Positions 21,573-30,077 of a DNA stretch of 41,870 nucleotides are shown here, in pieces (the stretch's first letter is position 1; every line of letters begins with the position of its first letter). The stretch comes from a virus, in the IMG/VR virus record IMGVR_UViG_3300030090_004264, positions 1 to 41,870 of that record; one strand, 5' to 3'. The position numbers were made by a program, and so were the translations under genes. The notes below the pieces were generated by a model that was given only the letters and a program-made list of their open reading frames with translations, was not told where the DNA came from and searched no databases.

Positions 21573-21858
21573 TTGAAAAAAAAATTATTATATCCATATA
21601 TATTATACCAGGTTATTGAATATGATCAGTTCAATATTGTGGCGGAATAATGGTTTTAACAGAGCCATAACGCACGGGGCGAAGTAGCTGACGGACAAGT
21701 GTTTGAGGCTATCAGCTTTGGTTCGAGTAGAATGTCAGGATGTCTATCTGTGTTTCGAAAGTTAAGGGTGAAACAACTAATCCCTTCAAATTACCTGGAT
21801 CCAATCATACACGAGCATATCTAGAACACCCTTGTATGGTCATTTAAACAGGTTTTTT
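21573..21858 (+). other. Non-coding region, candidate structured RNA or origin
   Basis: About 300 bases between the early promoter and the polymerase stop, without a convincing gene. An AT-rich part (21548-21610) includes a weak rightward TTGAAA-18-TATATA pair (21573-21602). Then a less AT-rich stretch has several possible hairpins: ATTGAA/TTCAAT (21615-21635), AGCTGA/TCAGCT (21686-21717), TTCGA/TCGAA (about 21722-21759) and TTAAGGG/CCCTTCAA (about 21762-21789). It ends in GG plus eight T (21853-21860), as a rightward terminator would. No tRNA or known RNA recognised. Confidence 0.4.
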
Positions 21859-23775
21859 TTACTTAATTTCCCCCCAATTTGCACCAATTTCACAATCTAC
21901 CTTAATTGGCACTTTGAGATCGACACACTCTACCATTTGCTTTTCAATCTTCTTTGCCTGGATCTCAGACTCAAAAGAGCAATCTAATTCGTCATGAACT
22001 TGTATGTGTGGGACTACTCCTTCTTTGTATAAATCTAATATAGCTTTCTTTGTCATGTCTGCTGCCGAGCCTTGTATTAATCTATTCAACGCTTTGTATG
22101 TAAACGCACGTTTAATATTTTTTCCGTGTTCCCTGGTCGCTTGTTCACGAGGCAATGGCTTATGTACGCCAAAGCTAGCAGGTTCCCATAAATCAAAACG
22201 ACACTTACGTCCAAGTAAAGTTCTTACAAAACCATTCTCTTGTGCGGACTTAGAGGCCTGGTCCATGAGCTGTTTTACAAAAGGAACTCTACTATGATAA
22301 GTCTTAAATAGTTCATCAGCTTGTTCGTCATTCAAGCCCAACTGACTTTTCAACTTACCTTTACCCATACCATAGAACAAACCTAAGTTAACAGTTTTAG
22401 CTATCTTACGATCAATGTTAGCCATCTCTGCAACTGTCCCGTGAAAGTCCAAGTCATTGTTATAACCATCAATGACTTTATCAGCACCATCCAAACCATT
22501 CCTGGTTATAGCGGCGTAATGAGCAACTAGCCGTGGTTCTTGCTGATTGTAGTCGAAACAACCCCACGTGGCTCCTTCTTCAGGTATAAATAAACTTCTA
22601 ATCATTGGTCCTATCTTTTCATGCCTAGCAGGTATCTGCTGGAGATTAGGATTAGACATAGAGAAACGACCGGTGACAGTGCCACCCTGATCTGATCTCA
22701 TCTGATGTATTTCAGCATGTATCCTACCTTTGTGTTGATGCTTCATGATAGTATCAATAAAAGTTGTCCTGGCCTTGTTTATCTCACGAGCCTGAACAAC
22801 TAACTTAGCCAGCTTGCTAGGATGTGTGCCTAAAAAATTTTTATCAAACTTAGGCTCCTTTGCTTTTGCTGTCTTCTCATAAGGTATGTCCATGGAGTCA
22901 AAAGCTTTTGCAATTGAACGTGCTGCCCACAAGTCAACAGAAACCCCTGAGATGTTTTGGATAGAGGAAACAAGAAGATTCTCTTCTTGTAAGAGTTTCT
23001 CTTTTATCTGAGCAGCACGGTCGGTGTCTATGCGGACACCTCTCCACTTCATCTCGATTAAAGCCGGAAGTATATTCGTCTCTAATGAGAATATGGAAAC
23101 TAAATCTTGTTTGTATATCTCTGATTCTAGGCGACCCCAAAGCTTAAGCGTGAGCTCTGCATCTTGTTCAGCATATGGACCAACGAACTGAGCGGGGAGC
23201 TTATACATCTCACCTTTAGGATCTACACCCCATTCTTTTGCAGCCTCATATAATAAAGCCTCTGACTTCTTTTCACCCAGGTAATCTTTAGCCACAGCAT
23301 TCAATGAATAACCCATACGGTTCTCGTCTATTATTTGTGCAGCTATCATTGTATCAATCAAAGTTCCGTTAACTGGTATGTCCTGGTGCTTAAGCCAACC
23401 AACATCATACATAGCATTATGAAAAATCTTTCTGTTTGGCAGCGCCATCATTTTTTTAAATTTTCTAAAAAATATTTTTTCATCAAAATTACCACCGCCA
23501 GGATGTCGTAAAGGAAAGTAACCTTTCCAACCTTCAACAGCAATTGCAACGCCTATGATTGCACCATTACCCGTAGCCCAACCAGGTCCTTTTGTTTTTA
23601 TATCAGGATCCATTGTCTCTAAGTCGATAGCTATTTCTTTAGCGTCATCTAAATCAGGAATGTTTTCTGGCGGCAACCACTCACTCGGTGGTTGAAACAT
23701 TGGTATTTGATTACTCATGTAAGCTTCTATTTTCCCTTCTTTGTATTCTGGTAGTATCCAACTATGATCTTTCAT
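21859..23775 (-). CDS. DNA polymerase, family A, with 3'-5' exonuclease
   Basis: A 638-residue replicative polymerase. Exonuclease: DLET (51-54), N120-AMYD (to 124), YAEQD (201-205). Polymerase: motif A CFDYNQQE (406-413, Asp408), motif B from Arg456 and Lys460 to Tyr468 (LFYG 466-469), motif C VHDE (593-596). The position of E. coli pol I Phe762 is Leu464, four residues after Lys460: the Leu762 type, which has been linked to less lytic marine phages. No 5' nuclease domain. Start overlaps the helicase stop by 4 bases. Last gene of the replication operon. Confidence 0.95.
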   Translation of the reverse strand: MKDHSWILPEYKEGKIEAYMSNQIPMFQPPSEWLPPENIPDLDDAKEIAIDLETMDPDIKTKGPGWATGNGAIIGVAIAVEGWKGYFPLRHPGGGNFDEKIFFRKFKKMMALPNRKIFHNAMYDVGWLKHQDIPVNGTLIDTMIAAQIIDENRMGYSLNAVAKDYLGEKKSEALLYEAAKEWGVDPKGEMYKLPAQFVGPYAEQDAELTLKLWGRLESEIYKQDLVSIFSLETNILPALIEMKWRGVRIDTDRAAQIKEKLLQEENLLVSSIQNISGVSVDLWAARSIAKAFDSMDIPYEKTAKAKEPKFDKNFLGTHPSKLAKLVVQAREINKARTTFIDTIMKHQHKGRIHAEIHQMRSDQGGTVTGRFSMSNPNLQQIPARHEKIGPMIRSLFIPEEGATWGCFDYNQQEPRLVAHYAAITRNGLDGADKVIDGYNNDLDFHGTVAEMANIDRKIAKTVNLGLFYGMGKGKLKSQLGLNDEQADELFKTYHSRVPFVKQLMDQASKSAQENGFVRTLLGRKCRFDLWEPASFGVHKPLPREQATREHGKNIKRAFTYKALNRLIQGSAADMTKKAILDLYKEGVVPHIQVHDELDCSFESEIQAKKIEKQMVECVDLKVPIKVDCEIGANWGEIK

Positions 23776-25292
23776 CTAAAAATTTCTGAGAATTCTAAAT
23801 TACTTTGACTAGCCACAAGATGCAAGGACTGTTTTGCTCTGGTCGCTCCAACGTAAAACACTCTTCTTTCATCATCAGGGTTAATAAGATAACCCTGCTC
23901 AACTCTTTTTGTAATATCTGTTAACAACATAACGTTGTCTGCTTCACCGCCTTTAGCACCGTGTATTGTCGATACTTTTATTCTAGGTTTTAAATCAATC
24001 TCCTCATTGTTTCTAAGTAAAGACAAAACATAAACTTTCATAGTCTCTGATACTTGACTTAATGCGTAATGCCATGGTGTCTGCTGCTCAACCTTTAGTC
24101 CATGTTCCATGCCCAGTGTTGCAATGTTAAACATTTTCTTTTCATCTACACCAGTCATGCCTTTATGACCTCGAGCTACATCTTTATCTAATTTAAAATA
24201 AGAATATAAATTTTTAACTTGATTGTAGTTTATCTCTTCTCCTCTTTGTAAACTCTCCCAGGTCCTAATAGCCTCCACTAATTTTTTAGACACAGAAGGG
24301 TTATCAAACTTTTCATAATACACACCCATACTTCTTAACTCATCAACTAACTGTTCAGCAACATAGTTAGTTCTACCCAACAAGAGCCATGATCCGTGTT
24401 TCAAGTCTACAGAATCAAATCGATGTATGTGTTTTTCAAGAAAACCAGATGCAGTTTTAGGCCTGTAGTCCTTTGGCACTCTGTTTTCTATTCTGTTTAC
24501 TAATTTATTTGCTACACCATGCACCGCAATAGGCACACGATACGATTGATTTAATATCTCTCGTTTACCCGGTAAATCTATTAAGAACTCAGGTTGTGCA
24601 CCTGACCATTTAAATATTGCCTGGTCATCATCACCTGCAATATAGACTCTTTCAACTACGCTTTGCATGTGCTTAACCATCTCCCACTGTATGTAAGACA
24701 AGTCTTGAGCTTCATCTACAATCAAAACATCTAAATTAGGATTAGGTGTTTGTTTATTATATTCAATCAACATGTCAGTATAATCAAATAAATTTCTTTC
24801 TTGCTTGTAAGCTTTCACAGCCCTGTCAACATAGTCTAGTTTTAACCACCCGCCAGGCACGTGACCAAACTCATGAAACACTTTTTGTAATGACTCATTC
24901 TTAACCTTAGCTAGATTTATCAACTGCATGTAAATATCATCAGCCACAAAAGCACCATAAGTATTTATTGTTGAGTCAGGATTAGTTAACCTAAGCTGCA
25001 ATATGTTTTCTAAATCCTTGTAATGTTCATCTTTCATCACATTTGTTTTATCAAGTTTTAATGCACGATACGCCAGGCTATGCAAAGTTCTAAAATTAGA
25101 AAACTCTTTTCTATCCACACTAAACTTAGAGCAGGCTCTGTTGACGGCTTCTTGTGATGCCTTACGAGTAAAAGCAAAGTATCCTATGCGGTCGGGTGGT
25201 GTTCCACGTTCCAACTCCTCCTCAACAATACGCAACAACCTGGTTGTTTTGCCTGTTCCCGGTGGTCCAAATATAATTGTTGTGTTATCCAT
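23772..25292 (-). CDS. SF1A DNA helicase, UvrD/Rep-like
   Basis: A 506-residue helicase. Motif I GPPGTGKT (9-16), motif Ia GYFAFTRKASQEAVNRA (37-53), motif II VDEAQD (192-197), motif III AGDDDQAIFKWSGA (219-232), motif IV LNQSYR, motif V VSTIHGAKGGEADNVML and motif VI VFYVGATRA. Shorter than UvrD because the 2B insert is small. It probably unwinds DNA ahead of the family-A polymerase or acts in recombination-dependent replication. It lies between primase and polymerase with single-base or 4-base overlaps, so the three form one replication unit. Confidence 0.92.
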   Translation of the reverse strand: MDNTTIIFGPPGTGKTTRLLRIVEEELERGTPPDRIGYFAFTRKASQEAVNRACSKFSVDRKEFSNFRTLHSLAYRALKLDKTNVMKDEHYKDLENILQLRLTNPDSTINTYGAFVADDIYMQLINLAKVKNESLQKVFHEFGHVPGGWLKLDYVDRAVKAYKQERNLFDYTDMLIEYNKQTPNPNLDVLIVDEAQDLSYIQWEMVKHMQSVVERVYIAGDDDQAIFKWSGAQPEFLIDLPGKREILNQSYRVPIAVHGVANKLVNRIENRVPKDYRPKTASGFLEKHIHRFDSVDLKHGSWLLLGRTNYVAEQLVDELRSMGVYYEKFDNPSVSKKLVEAIRTWESLQRGEEINYNQVKNLYSYFKLDKDVARGHKGMTGVDEKKMFNIATLGMEHGLKVEQQTPWHYALSQVSETMKVYVLSLLRNNEEIDLKPRIKVSTIHGAKGGEADNVMLLTDITKRVEQGYLINPDDERRVFYVGATRAKQSLHLVASQSNLEFSEIFR

Positions 25293-26794
25293 TAGAACGG
25301 CAGCTCCTCTTTCATACTAGGTAGATCTAAGTTAATATCATCAACACTTTGATCTGGCACAAACCACATGTAAACAACTTTACCTCTAACTCTTTTACGT
25401 GTGTCTCCACCACCTATTTGTTTTATTCTTGCTCCCATTTGTGTCGTAGTAAACTCTGTAAATCTTTTCTTTTGTAAATACTCTTCTAACGAGGACATCT
25501 TAAAAAATATCTTACCCTCTTCTGCCCAGGCCTTACCAATCAGTATCTCTTCTATGTTCATAGCTTTACCTTGATCGTTGATAAAATTATCAAGGTGTTG
25601 CTCAAAGCGACCCTCTTTTCTAACCTCTTTAGGCATCTCAATTATTTCTACACCCTGTAGCAATTGTTGTATTCTTGCTGTCCAGTCCCTTGTGTTCATA
25701 GGATTAGGTAAAACGTTTAGGTTATCCATACAAGCTTTTCTAAATTTAGACTGATCAAACAGTTGATCTGTTGTGAGCTCGAGTCTTTGCCCATCTACAT
25801 TTAAAAACCATACAGACTCATCTGATTGATACTTTGTTAAGTCACCAAACTTATGCTCATAGTCAGGACCTACACCATGTATTCTTTGTCTACACAAGTT
25901 TGAATTACAATGTGAACACATAGGTTGGTCTTTACACTTGTATGCGTATTCTTTTTTCTCATGTTGTTTTATTGTTTTGTTTACCTGAGCAATAGATAGA
26001 GAAGGGTCCATATACTTATGATTGAACTCAGATATTTTATCTTGCCAATGGTCAGGAAAAGCTTTCTTCGCATACACTGCGTATTGATACAAAGCATTAT
26101 CTCTGGTGCCTTCAGGAAACCCCTCTGCCATTAAAGTTTCAAGGCACGGTGGTCCGTCTTTCAATTCACGTGACTCATCAGCCACACTAATCTCTTTTAA
26201 TTCTTTTGGTGTCAACACTATGTCATCGTAATGTTTATAAAACTCTTCAACGGTTAAAGACTTGCCCTCATCATTCATGGCGTATCTCATACTCTCATCA
26301 CCGCCGTGATAAGGTAAATTTAAAAAGTTACCTGTGTCTCCTCTGTCTGCTTTAATCTCTGTTTGTTTAGGAAATATTTCACAGTCAGCATAACCTAAGT
26401 AAGCTGCAATCTCATAGAGCTTGTTTCTCATTATTGTTGCAGACACGGATTGTTTGGTGAATAAAAACAAATGTGCCCCGCCACTCTTAGAACGGCACAC
26501 ACTCATAGGAATCTTTTTTAATTTAAGTTTTTTTATTATTGCTACAAAATCAAGTGGATACTTATCAATATCACAGCAACCCCAAAAACAATTACTATCG
26601 TCCATGATAGGCACAACACCCAGCGACGGGTCCTGTCCTTCCAAGTGGTTCTTATAGTATTCTTCTAATAGAGGTTCTTTTTTTATATAAGCTTTGCCGG
26701 ATAGTTTACCATTCTCTTTAGTTTCTCCTTTATAGTAAACACCATAGGCTCTATCTAAACCTCTGAATATCTCTCTAAATTTCTTGTAATCCAA
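25292..26794 (-). CDS. Archaeo-eukaryotic-type primase (AEP) with Cys cluster
   Basis: A 500-residue protein. AEP catalytic core: DID at 75-77, SGGAH with His108, and EIFPKQ (139-144), followed by GN-LNLPYHGG (155-164). A helical PriCT-like segment with EGTRDNALYQYAVYAKKAFP follows (about 228-247). Then comes a Cys cluster Cys287-X5-Cys293-X2-Cys296-X4-Cys301, likely zinc or Fe-S, and a winged-helix-like C-terminus. The last residues, KEELPF, look like an SSB-type acidic tip. It should make primers for the polymerase. No helicase domain is fused, unlike many phage primase-helicases; the UvrD-type helicase is the next gene. Confidence 0.85.
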   Translation of the reverse strand: MDYKKFREIFRGLDRAYGVYYKGETKENGKLSGKAYIKKEPLLEEYYKNHLEGQDPSLGVVPIMDDSNCFWGCCDIDKYPLDFVAIIKKLKLKKIPMSVCRSKSGGAHLFLFTKQSVSATIMRNKLYEIAAYLGYADCEIFPKQTEIKADRGDTGNFLNLPYHGGDESMRYAMNDEGKSLTVEEFYKHYDDIVLTPKELKEISVADESRELKDGPPCLETLMAEGFPEGTRDNALYQYAVYAKKAFPDHWQDKISEFNHKYMDPSLSIAQVNKTIKQHEKKEYAYKCKDQPMCSHCNSNLCRQRIHGVGPDYEHKFGDLTKYQSDESVWFLNVDGQRLELTTDQLFDQSKFRKACMDNLNVLPNPMNTRDWTARIQQLLQGVEIIEMPKEVRKEGRFEQHLDNFINDQGKAMNIEEILIGKAWAEEGKIFFKMSSLEEYLQKKRFTEFTTTQMGARIKQIGGGDTRKRVRGKVVYMWFVPDQSVDDINLDLPSMKEELPF

Positions 26795-26803
26795 AACATC
26801 TCC

Positions 26804-26832
26804 TAAATAAGGAAGGGGGCCGAAGCCCCCTT
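26804..26832 (-). terminator. UUCG hairpin between ssb-like gene and primase
   Basis: Leftward RNA forms an 8-bp stem AAGGGGGC with GCCCCCTT closed by a UUCG tetraloop (26813-26832), then UCC and U-rich UUAUUU. The U tract is broken, so read-through to the primase is probable. It would lower primase expression relative to the upstream protein. Confidence 0.6.
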
Positions 26833-26836
26833 ATAA

Positions 26837-27673
26837 TTAAAATGGTATGTCTTCGTTAGCTTTATCTGAAGATGCTTCACTCTCCTCATAAGAAACGTTT
26901 CTCTCACCTTTACGGCAACTCTCTTCAAAGTCTTTTGCCATTTGTAAGATTTCAGCACTGTTATCTAAGTCAGTGATGACTGCTTCTTTAGTTGGACCGT
27001 TCCAACCATACCAGGTGCCTTTGTCATTAGACTCTTTCATTGTTGACCACTTATAGACGTGAGCAAAAGAGGGAGCAGCAAACAAAGTTCCGTTGGCATT
27101 CTTTAAGAACTGTCTCTTCATCATAGTGTTCCAACGTTTACTGTGCTTCAACTGTGTTGATTTAAACGTAATCACAGCAGGTGAAGGCACGCCAGTCTTA
27201 TCCATAACTAAAACAAAATGATTGTGGCAGGTATCAATGTAGTTACCACTATCTAATCTGTCTTTGTTCTGATCATCTCTTTTTGTTTTCATTAAGATGT
27301 CAGAGCTAGCATCATAGACATTTACAGGTGCACTACTGCCCTGACCACGATCAGTCCATTCAACATACTGTAATTGAAAATAACAAGGTATAACCTTAAT
27401 CCCTTCATCAGTCTTAAACAGTTCTTGAGTTACAGTATTGTAAATCATTCCTGCTTTTGCACCCTCAATTTCTTCTAACTCAGGTGACAACTGCATCAAG
27501 ATTTTTATCCTTGGTGTAGCCATTGTGTCAGTAGAAACATTTTGTAAACCTCTACCTGACAATGCTTCAAGACTTGACAGCGTCACCGCTGCTACGTCTG
27601 TGTTTTGTTTTTTATCAACTGCTTTAGCAGTAGACATTTTCTTCTTGTTTTTAGTTTTTCTAGTTTTACGCAT
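26837..27673 (-). CDS. Putative phage single-stranded DNA-binding protein
   Basis: A 278-residue protein with a basic N-terminus (RKTRKTKNKKK), a conserved body (TPRIKILMQLSPELEE, AGMIYNTVTQELF, IKVIPCYFQLQYVEW, FVLVMDKTGVPSPAVITFKS) and a disordered acidic tail ending NEDIPF. Such an acidic C-terminus with DIPF is the classic SSB tip that recruits replication proteins in bacteria. The body resembles proteins from marine phages often annotated as SSB-like, but no OB fold is certain from sequence alone. Strong AAGGAGATAAT before the ATG. It is immediately upstream of the primase. Confidence 0.65.
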   Translation of the reverse strand: MRKTRKTKNKKKMSTAKAVDKKQNTDVAAVTLSSLEALSGRGLQNVSTDTMATPRIKILMQLSPELEEIEGAKAGMIYNTVTQELFKTDEGIKVIPCYFQLQYVEWTDRGQGSSAPVNVYDASSDILMKTKRDDQNKDRLDSGNYIDTCHNHFVLVMDKTGVPSPAVITFKSTQLKHSKRWNTMMKRQFLKNANGTLFAAPSFAHVYKWSTMKESNDKGTWYGWNGPTKEAVITDLDNSAEILQMAKDFEESCRKGERNVSYEESEASSDKANEDIPF

Positions 27674-27674
27674 A

Positions 27675-28241
27675 TTATCTCCTTATCTTTATTTCATTCA
27701 AAACATGTACCCCGAAAAGATCTAAAGGTATTTCAGCTGGGTTGCCTTTATCTAGCTGCTCTTTAAAAAAAGCTTTAAGAGTGCTTGGATGTATTGATGC
27801 ATTATCCACCGGCTGTAATCCTTGCTCTTCGATCGCATGAATGAATTCTTGCGCTTTAGAGTCTTCGCCTTTAGCGAAGCTTGCTTTTACCTCACGTTTG
27901 ATTAAGTCACCGAATCCTTTATTTCGTAACACCTCAAAGGCATCTTCTTGTAGATCCTTTTTAATGTGTGCTACTACTTTTTCAGATGCAGTAACTTTTG
28001 ATCCATTCGCAAGGGTTAGTGATGTTAGATTCTTTGATCGTAAAAGATCTGCGGTCTCATCGTACAACTTTTGTAGCTTAGAATTTAAGTCTTTTTTGTG
28101 TAACTCAATATTACTAATCTCAGCCATAGTTGATTCGATTTCTTGACACTTCGATCCTAAAGAGGACAAAGATCCGTCATCTAACTTACTAAGGTCCTTA
28201 GATGATTGTTCTAAAGAACTTAGCACTGATGCGTTGTTCAT
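27675..28241 (-). CDS. 188-aa replication-operon protein, unknown
   Basis: N-terminal helices with coiled-coil character (residues about 1-70, SLGSKCQEIESTMAEISNIE and KKDLNSKLQKLYDETADLLR), a beta-hairpin TSLTLANGSKVTASEKV, and a C-terminal segment with KALK-like helices, IHPSTLKAFFKEQL. I recall similar proteins next to ssDNA-binding genes in podoviruses, without a firm role. Likely a replication or recombination accessory factor. The ATG overlaps the 105-aa stop. Confidence 0.6.
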   Translation of the reverse strand: MNNASVLSSLEQSSKDLSKLDDGSLSSLGSKCQEIESTMAEISNIELHKKDLNSKLQKLYDETADLLRSKNLTSLTLANGSKVTASEKVVAHIKKDLQEDAFEVLRNKGFGDLIKREVKASFAKGEDSKAQEFIHAIEEQGLQPVDNASIHPSTLKAFFKEQLDKGNPAEIPLDLFGVHVLNEIKIRR

Positions 28242-28558
28242 TAAGTTCTCCTATTCAAATCTATTTCTATGGGATAATACTTTTGATGTCTTTTATCCCA
28301 CTTCAATAAATTAAATTTACCCCTATTTATATCTGCACAATGAGCACATACAATGCCTATGAGTGAAGGATCACCAAGACAAAGAATGTAATCATCGTCA
28401 GTATACTCTTTGATTACCTTCTTAATTTTGGCAACTGCAGGTCCAGGTGATAAAACAACCTGAAAACCAGGGGGCATGACTGGAACTAACTTACCATACT
28501 TATCAGCAGATAAGATGTCCCGACCAGGCATCTCTTGTACTATATATACTATGCTCAT
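28241..28558 (-). CDS. 105-aa conserved marine-phage protein, first gene of replication operon
   Basis: MSIVYIVQEMPGRDILSADK, VVLSPGPAVAKIKKVIKE, DDYILCLGDPSLIGIVCAHC, then LKWDKRHQKYYPIEIDLN. The pattern DDY-L-LGDP...G-....N.G....LKWDK recurs in phage genomes next to replication genes. Function unknown. AGAAGGA precedes the ATG. The divergent promoter upstream is a strong one. Confidence 0.65.
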   Translation of the reverse strand: MSIVYIVQEMPGRDILSADKYGKLVPVMPPGFQVVLSPGPAVAKIKKVIKEYTDDDYILCLGDPSLIGIVCAHCADINRGKFNLLKWDKRHQKYYPIEIDLNRRT

Positions 28559-28580
28559 ATTTCCTTCTTTCTCAATGCGT

Positions 28581-28610
28581 ATTATATAATAGTTGCAATC
28601 GTAATTTCAA
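28581..28610 (-). promoter_or_regulatory. Sigma70-type promoter for the replication operon
   Basis: Leftward TTGAAA (28605-28610), 18-base spacer, TATAAT (28581-28586), close to the consensus. It shares the 18-base spacer and a TATTATATAAT -10 context with the early promoter at 21.52 kb. Overlaps the rightward helicase promoter. Confidence 0.75.
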
Positions 28611-28620
28611 GCACTATATT
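28593..28620 (+). promoter_or_regulatory. Rightward promoter candidate for the SNF2-type helicase
   Basis: TTGCAA (28593-28598), 16-base spacer, TATATT (28615-28620). Weaker than the leftward promoter that overlaps it; the two should compete. Confidence 0.45.
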
Positions 28621-28634
28621 TATTTTTAGAAAGA

Positions 28635-30077
28635 ATGAATAAAATACAGGACTATCCGTTTAAGACTGAGCCTTTTGCTCATCAGCTAGCTGCACTAGGT
28701 GCTGCTTTAGATAAGGATAATTTTGCCTGGTTTATGGAGATGGGTACAGGAAAAACACTTGTGGCTATTTACAATGCTAGTTATCTATACGACAATGGAC
28801 ACATAGAAAGCCTGTGCGTTATAGCACCAAAAACTGTTTACAAAAATTGGATTAGAGAACTTACGAATCACTTACCTGATCACATAGTGCCTGACATATT
28901 TGTTTGGGGCTCTGATAACAAAGCAGAGGAAAGAAAAAAATTAGACAAGATATTTTTACCAAACGATAGTTTTAAAATATTCTTAATGAACGTTGAGGCT
29001 TTCAGCACAAAAAAAGGCGTAGACTTTGCAAAGAAATTTTTTCTTTCACATAAAGCCATGGTCGCAATTGATGAGAGCACCACCATTAAAAATCCTACAG
29101 CAGCAAGAACAAAAAGTATTTTAAAACTTGCACCTTTAATTAAATACAAAAGAATAATGACAGGCTCACCTGTCACCAGGTCTCCAATAGATCTGTATTC
29201 ACAGTGTGCTTTTCTTGACGAAGACTTGTTAGGCTTCAGTTCTTTCTGGGCTTTTAAAAACAGATATTGTGTTATGGTTAGAAGAAACATGCCTACGCAT
29301 AATTTTAACATGGTTGTTAGATATCAAAGGTTAGATGAGCTTGCTGAGAAGATAGAAAACTTTTCTTATCGTGTGCTTAAAGATGAGTGCCTTGATTTAC
29401 CAGAAAAAATATATCAGGTACGTAATGTGTCAATGACCACAAAACAATTAGAAATGTATATGACTATGAAAAGAATGGCCATAGCAGAACTAGGGGGACA
29501 AAGATTGACAGCGCTATCAGCGTTAACACAAATATTAAGGCTACACCAGATAGTTTGTGGCCATGTAAAGCTAGATAACGGAGAAGTAAAAGCAGTAGAG
29601 AATAACAGGATAAAAGAATTAATGAATATATTAGAAGAGACATCAGGCAAAGTTTTAATATGGGCTAATTATAGACATGATATACAATCTATTGCAAAAG
29701 AAATAGCCAAGGTCCATGGTCCGAGTTCCGTTGCTACCTTTTATGGTGACACGTCTAATGAAGAAAGACAAAGAATTATTGATGAGTTTCAAAACGAAGA
29801 AGAGTTAAGATATTTCGTAGCGAATCCAAAAACAGGGGGCTATGGTTTAACTTTAACCAGGAGTCACACTGTGATATACTACAGCAACTCTTATGACTTA
29901 GAAGTCCGGTTACAATCGGAGGATAGAGTGCACCGCATAGGACAAACATCAAAAGTCACTTATGTTGACTTAGTAACTGAAGGCACTGTAGATGATAAGA
30001 TTGTACAAAGTCTGAGAAATAAGATTAACATAGCGACACAAGTCATGGGAGAGGAGTTAAAGCAATGGCTGATTTAA
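28635..30077 (+). CDS. SNF2-family SF2 helicase
   Basis: A 480-residue helicase with the full SNF2 set: HQ-L-LGAAL Q motif (16-25), MGTGKT (36-41), CVIAPKTVYKNW, motif II DEST (146-149, an atypical DExH-box replacement), MTGSPV (175-180), and in the second lobe IWANYRHD, ANPKTGGYGLTL and RVHRIGQ (431-437). No chromatin or RING domain, size is minimal. It probably translocates on duplex DNA as a replication or repair remodeler, as in other phage SNF2 proteins. AGAAAG precedes the ATG. It overlaps the PP-loop gene by 13 bases. Confidence 0.9.
   Translation: MNKIQDYPFKTEPFAHQLAALGAALDKDNFAWFMEMGTGKTLVAIYNASYLYDNGHIESLCVIAPKTVYKNWIRELTNHLPDHIVPDIFVWGSDNKAEERKKLDKIFLPNDSFKIFLMNVEAFSTKKGVDFAKKFFLSHKAMVAIDESTTIKNPTAARTKSILKLAPLIKYKRIMTGSPVTRSPIDLYSQCAFLDEDLLGFSSFWAFKNRYCVMVRRNMPTHNFNMVVRYQRLDELAEKIENFSYRVLKDECLDLPEKIYQVRNVSMTTKQLEMYMTMKRMAIAELGGQRLTALSALTQILRLHQIVCGHVKLDNGEVKAVENNRIKELMNILEETSGKVLIWANYRHDIQSIAKEIAKVHGPSSVATFYGDTSNEERQRIIDEFQNEEELRYFVANPKTGGYGLTLTRSHTVIYYSNSYDLEVRLQSEDRVHRIGQTSKVTYVDLVTEGTVDDKIVQSLRNKINIATQVMGEELKQWLI

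Noticed and set aside
28880-29311. 143-codon leftward frame
   Set aside because: Antisense to the SNF2 helicase, whose motifs are unambiguous.
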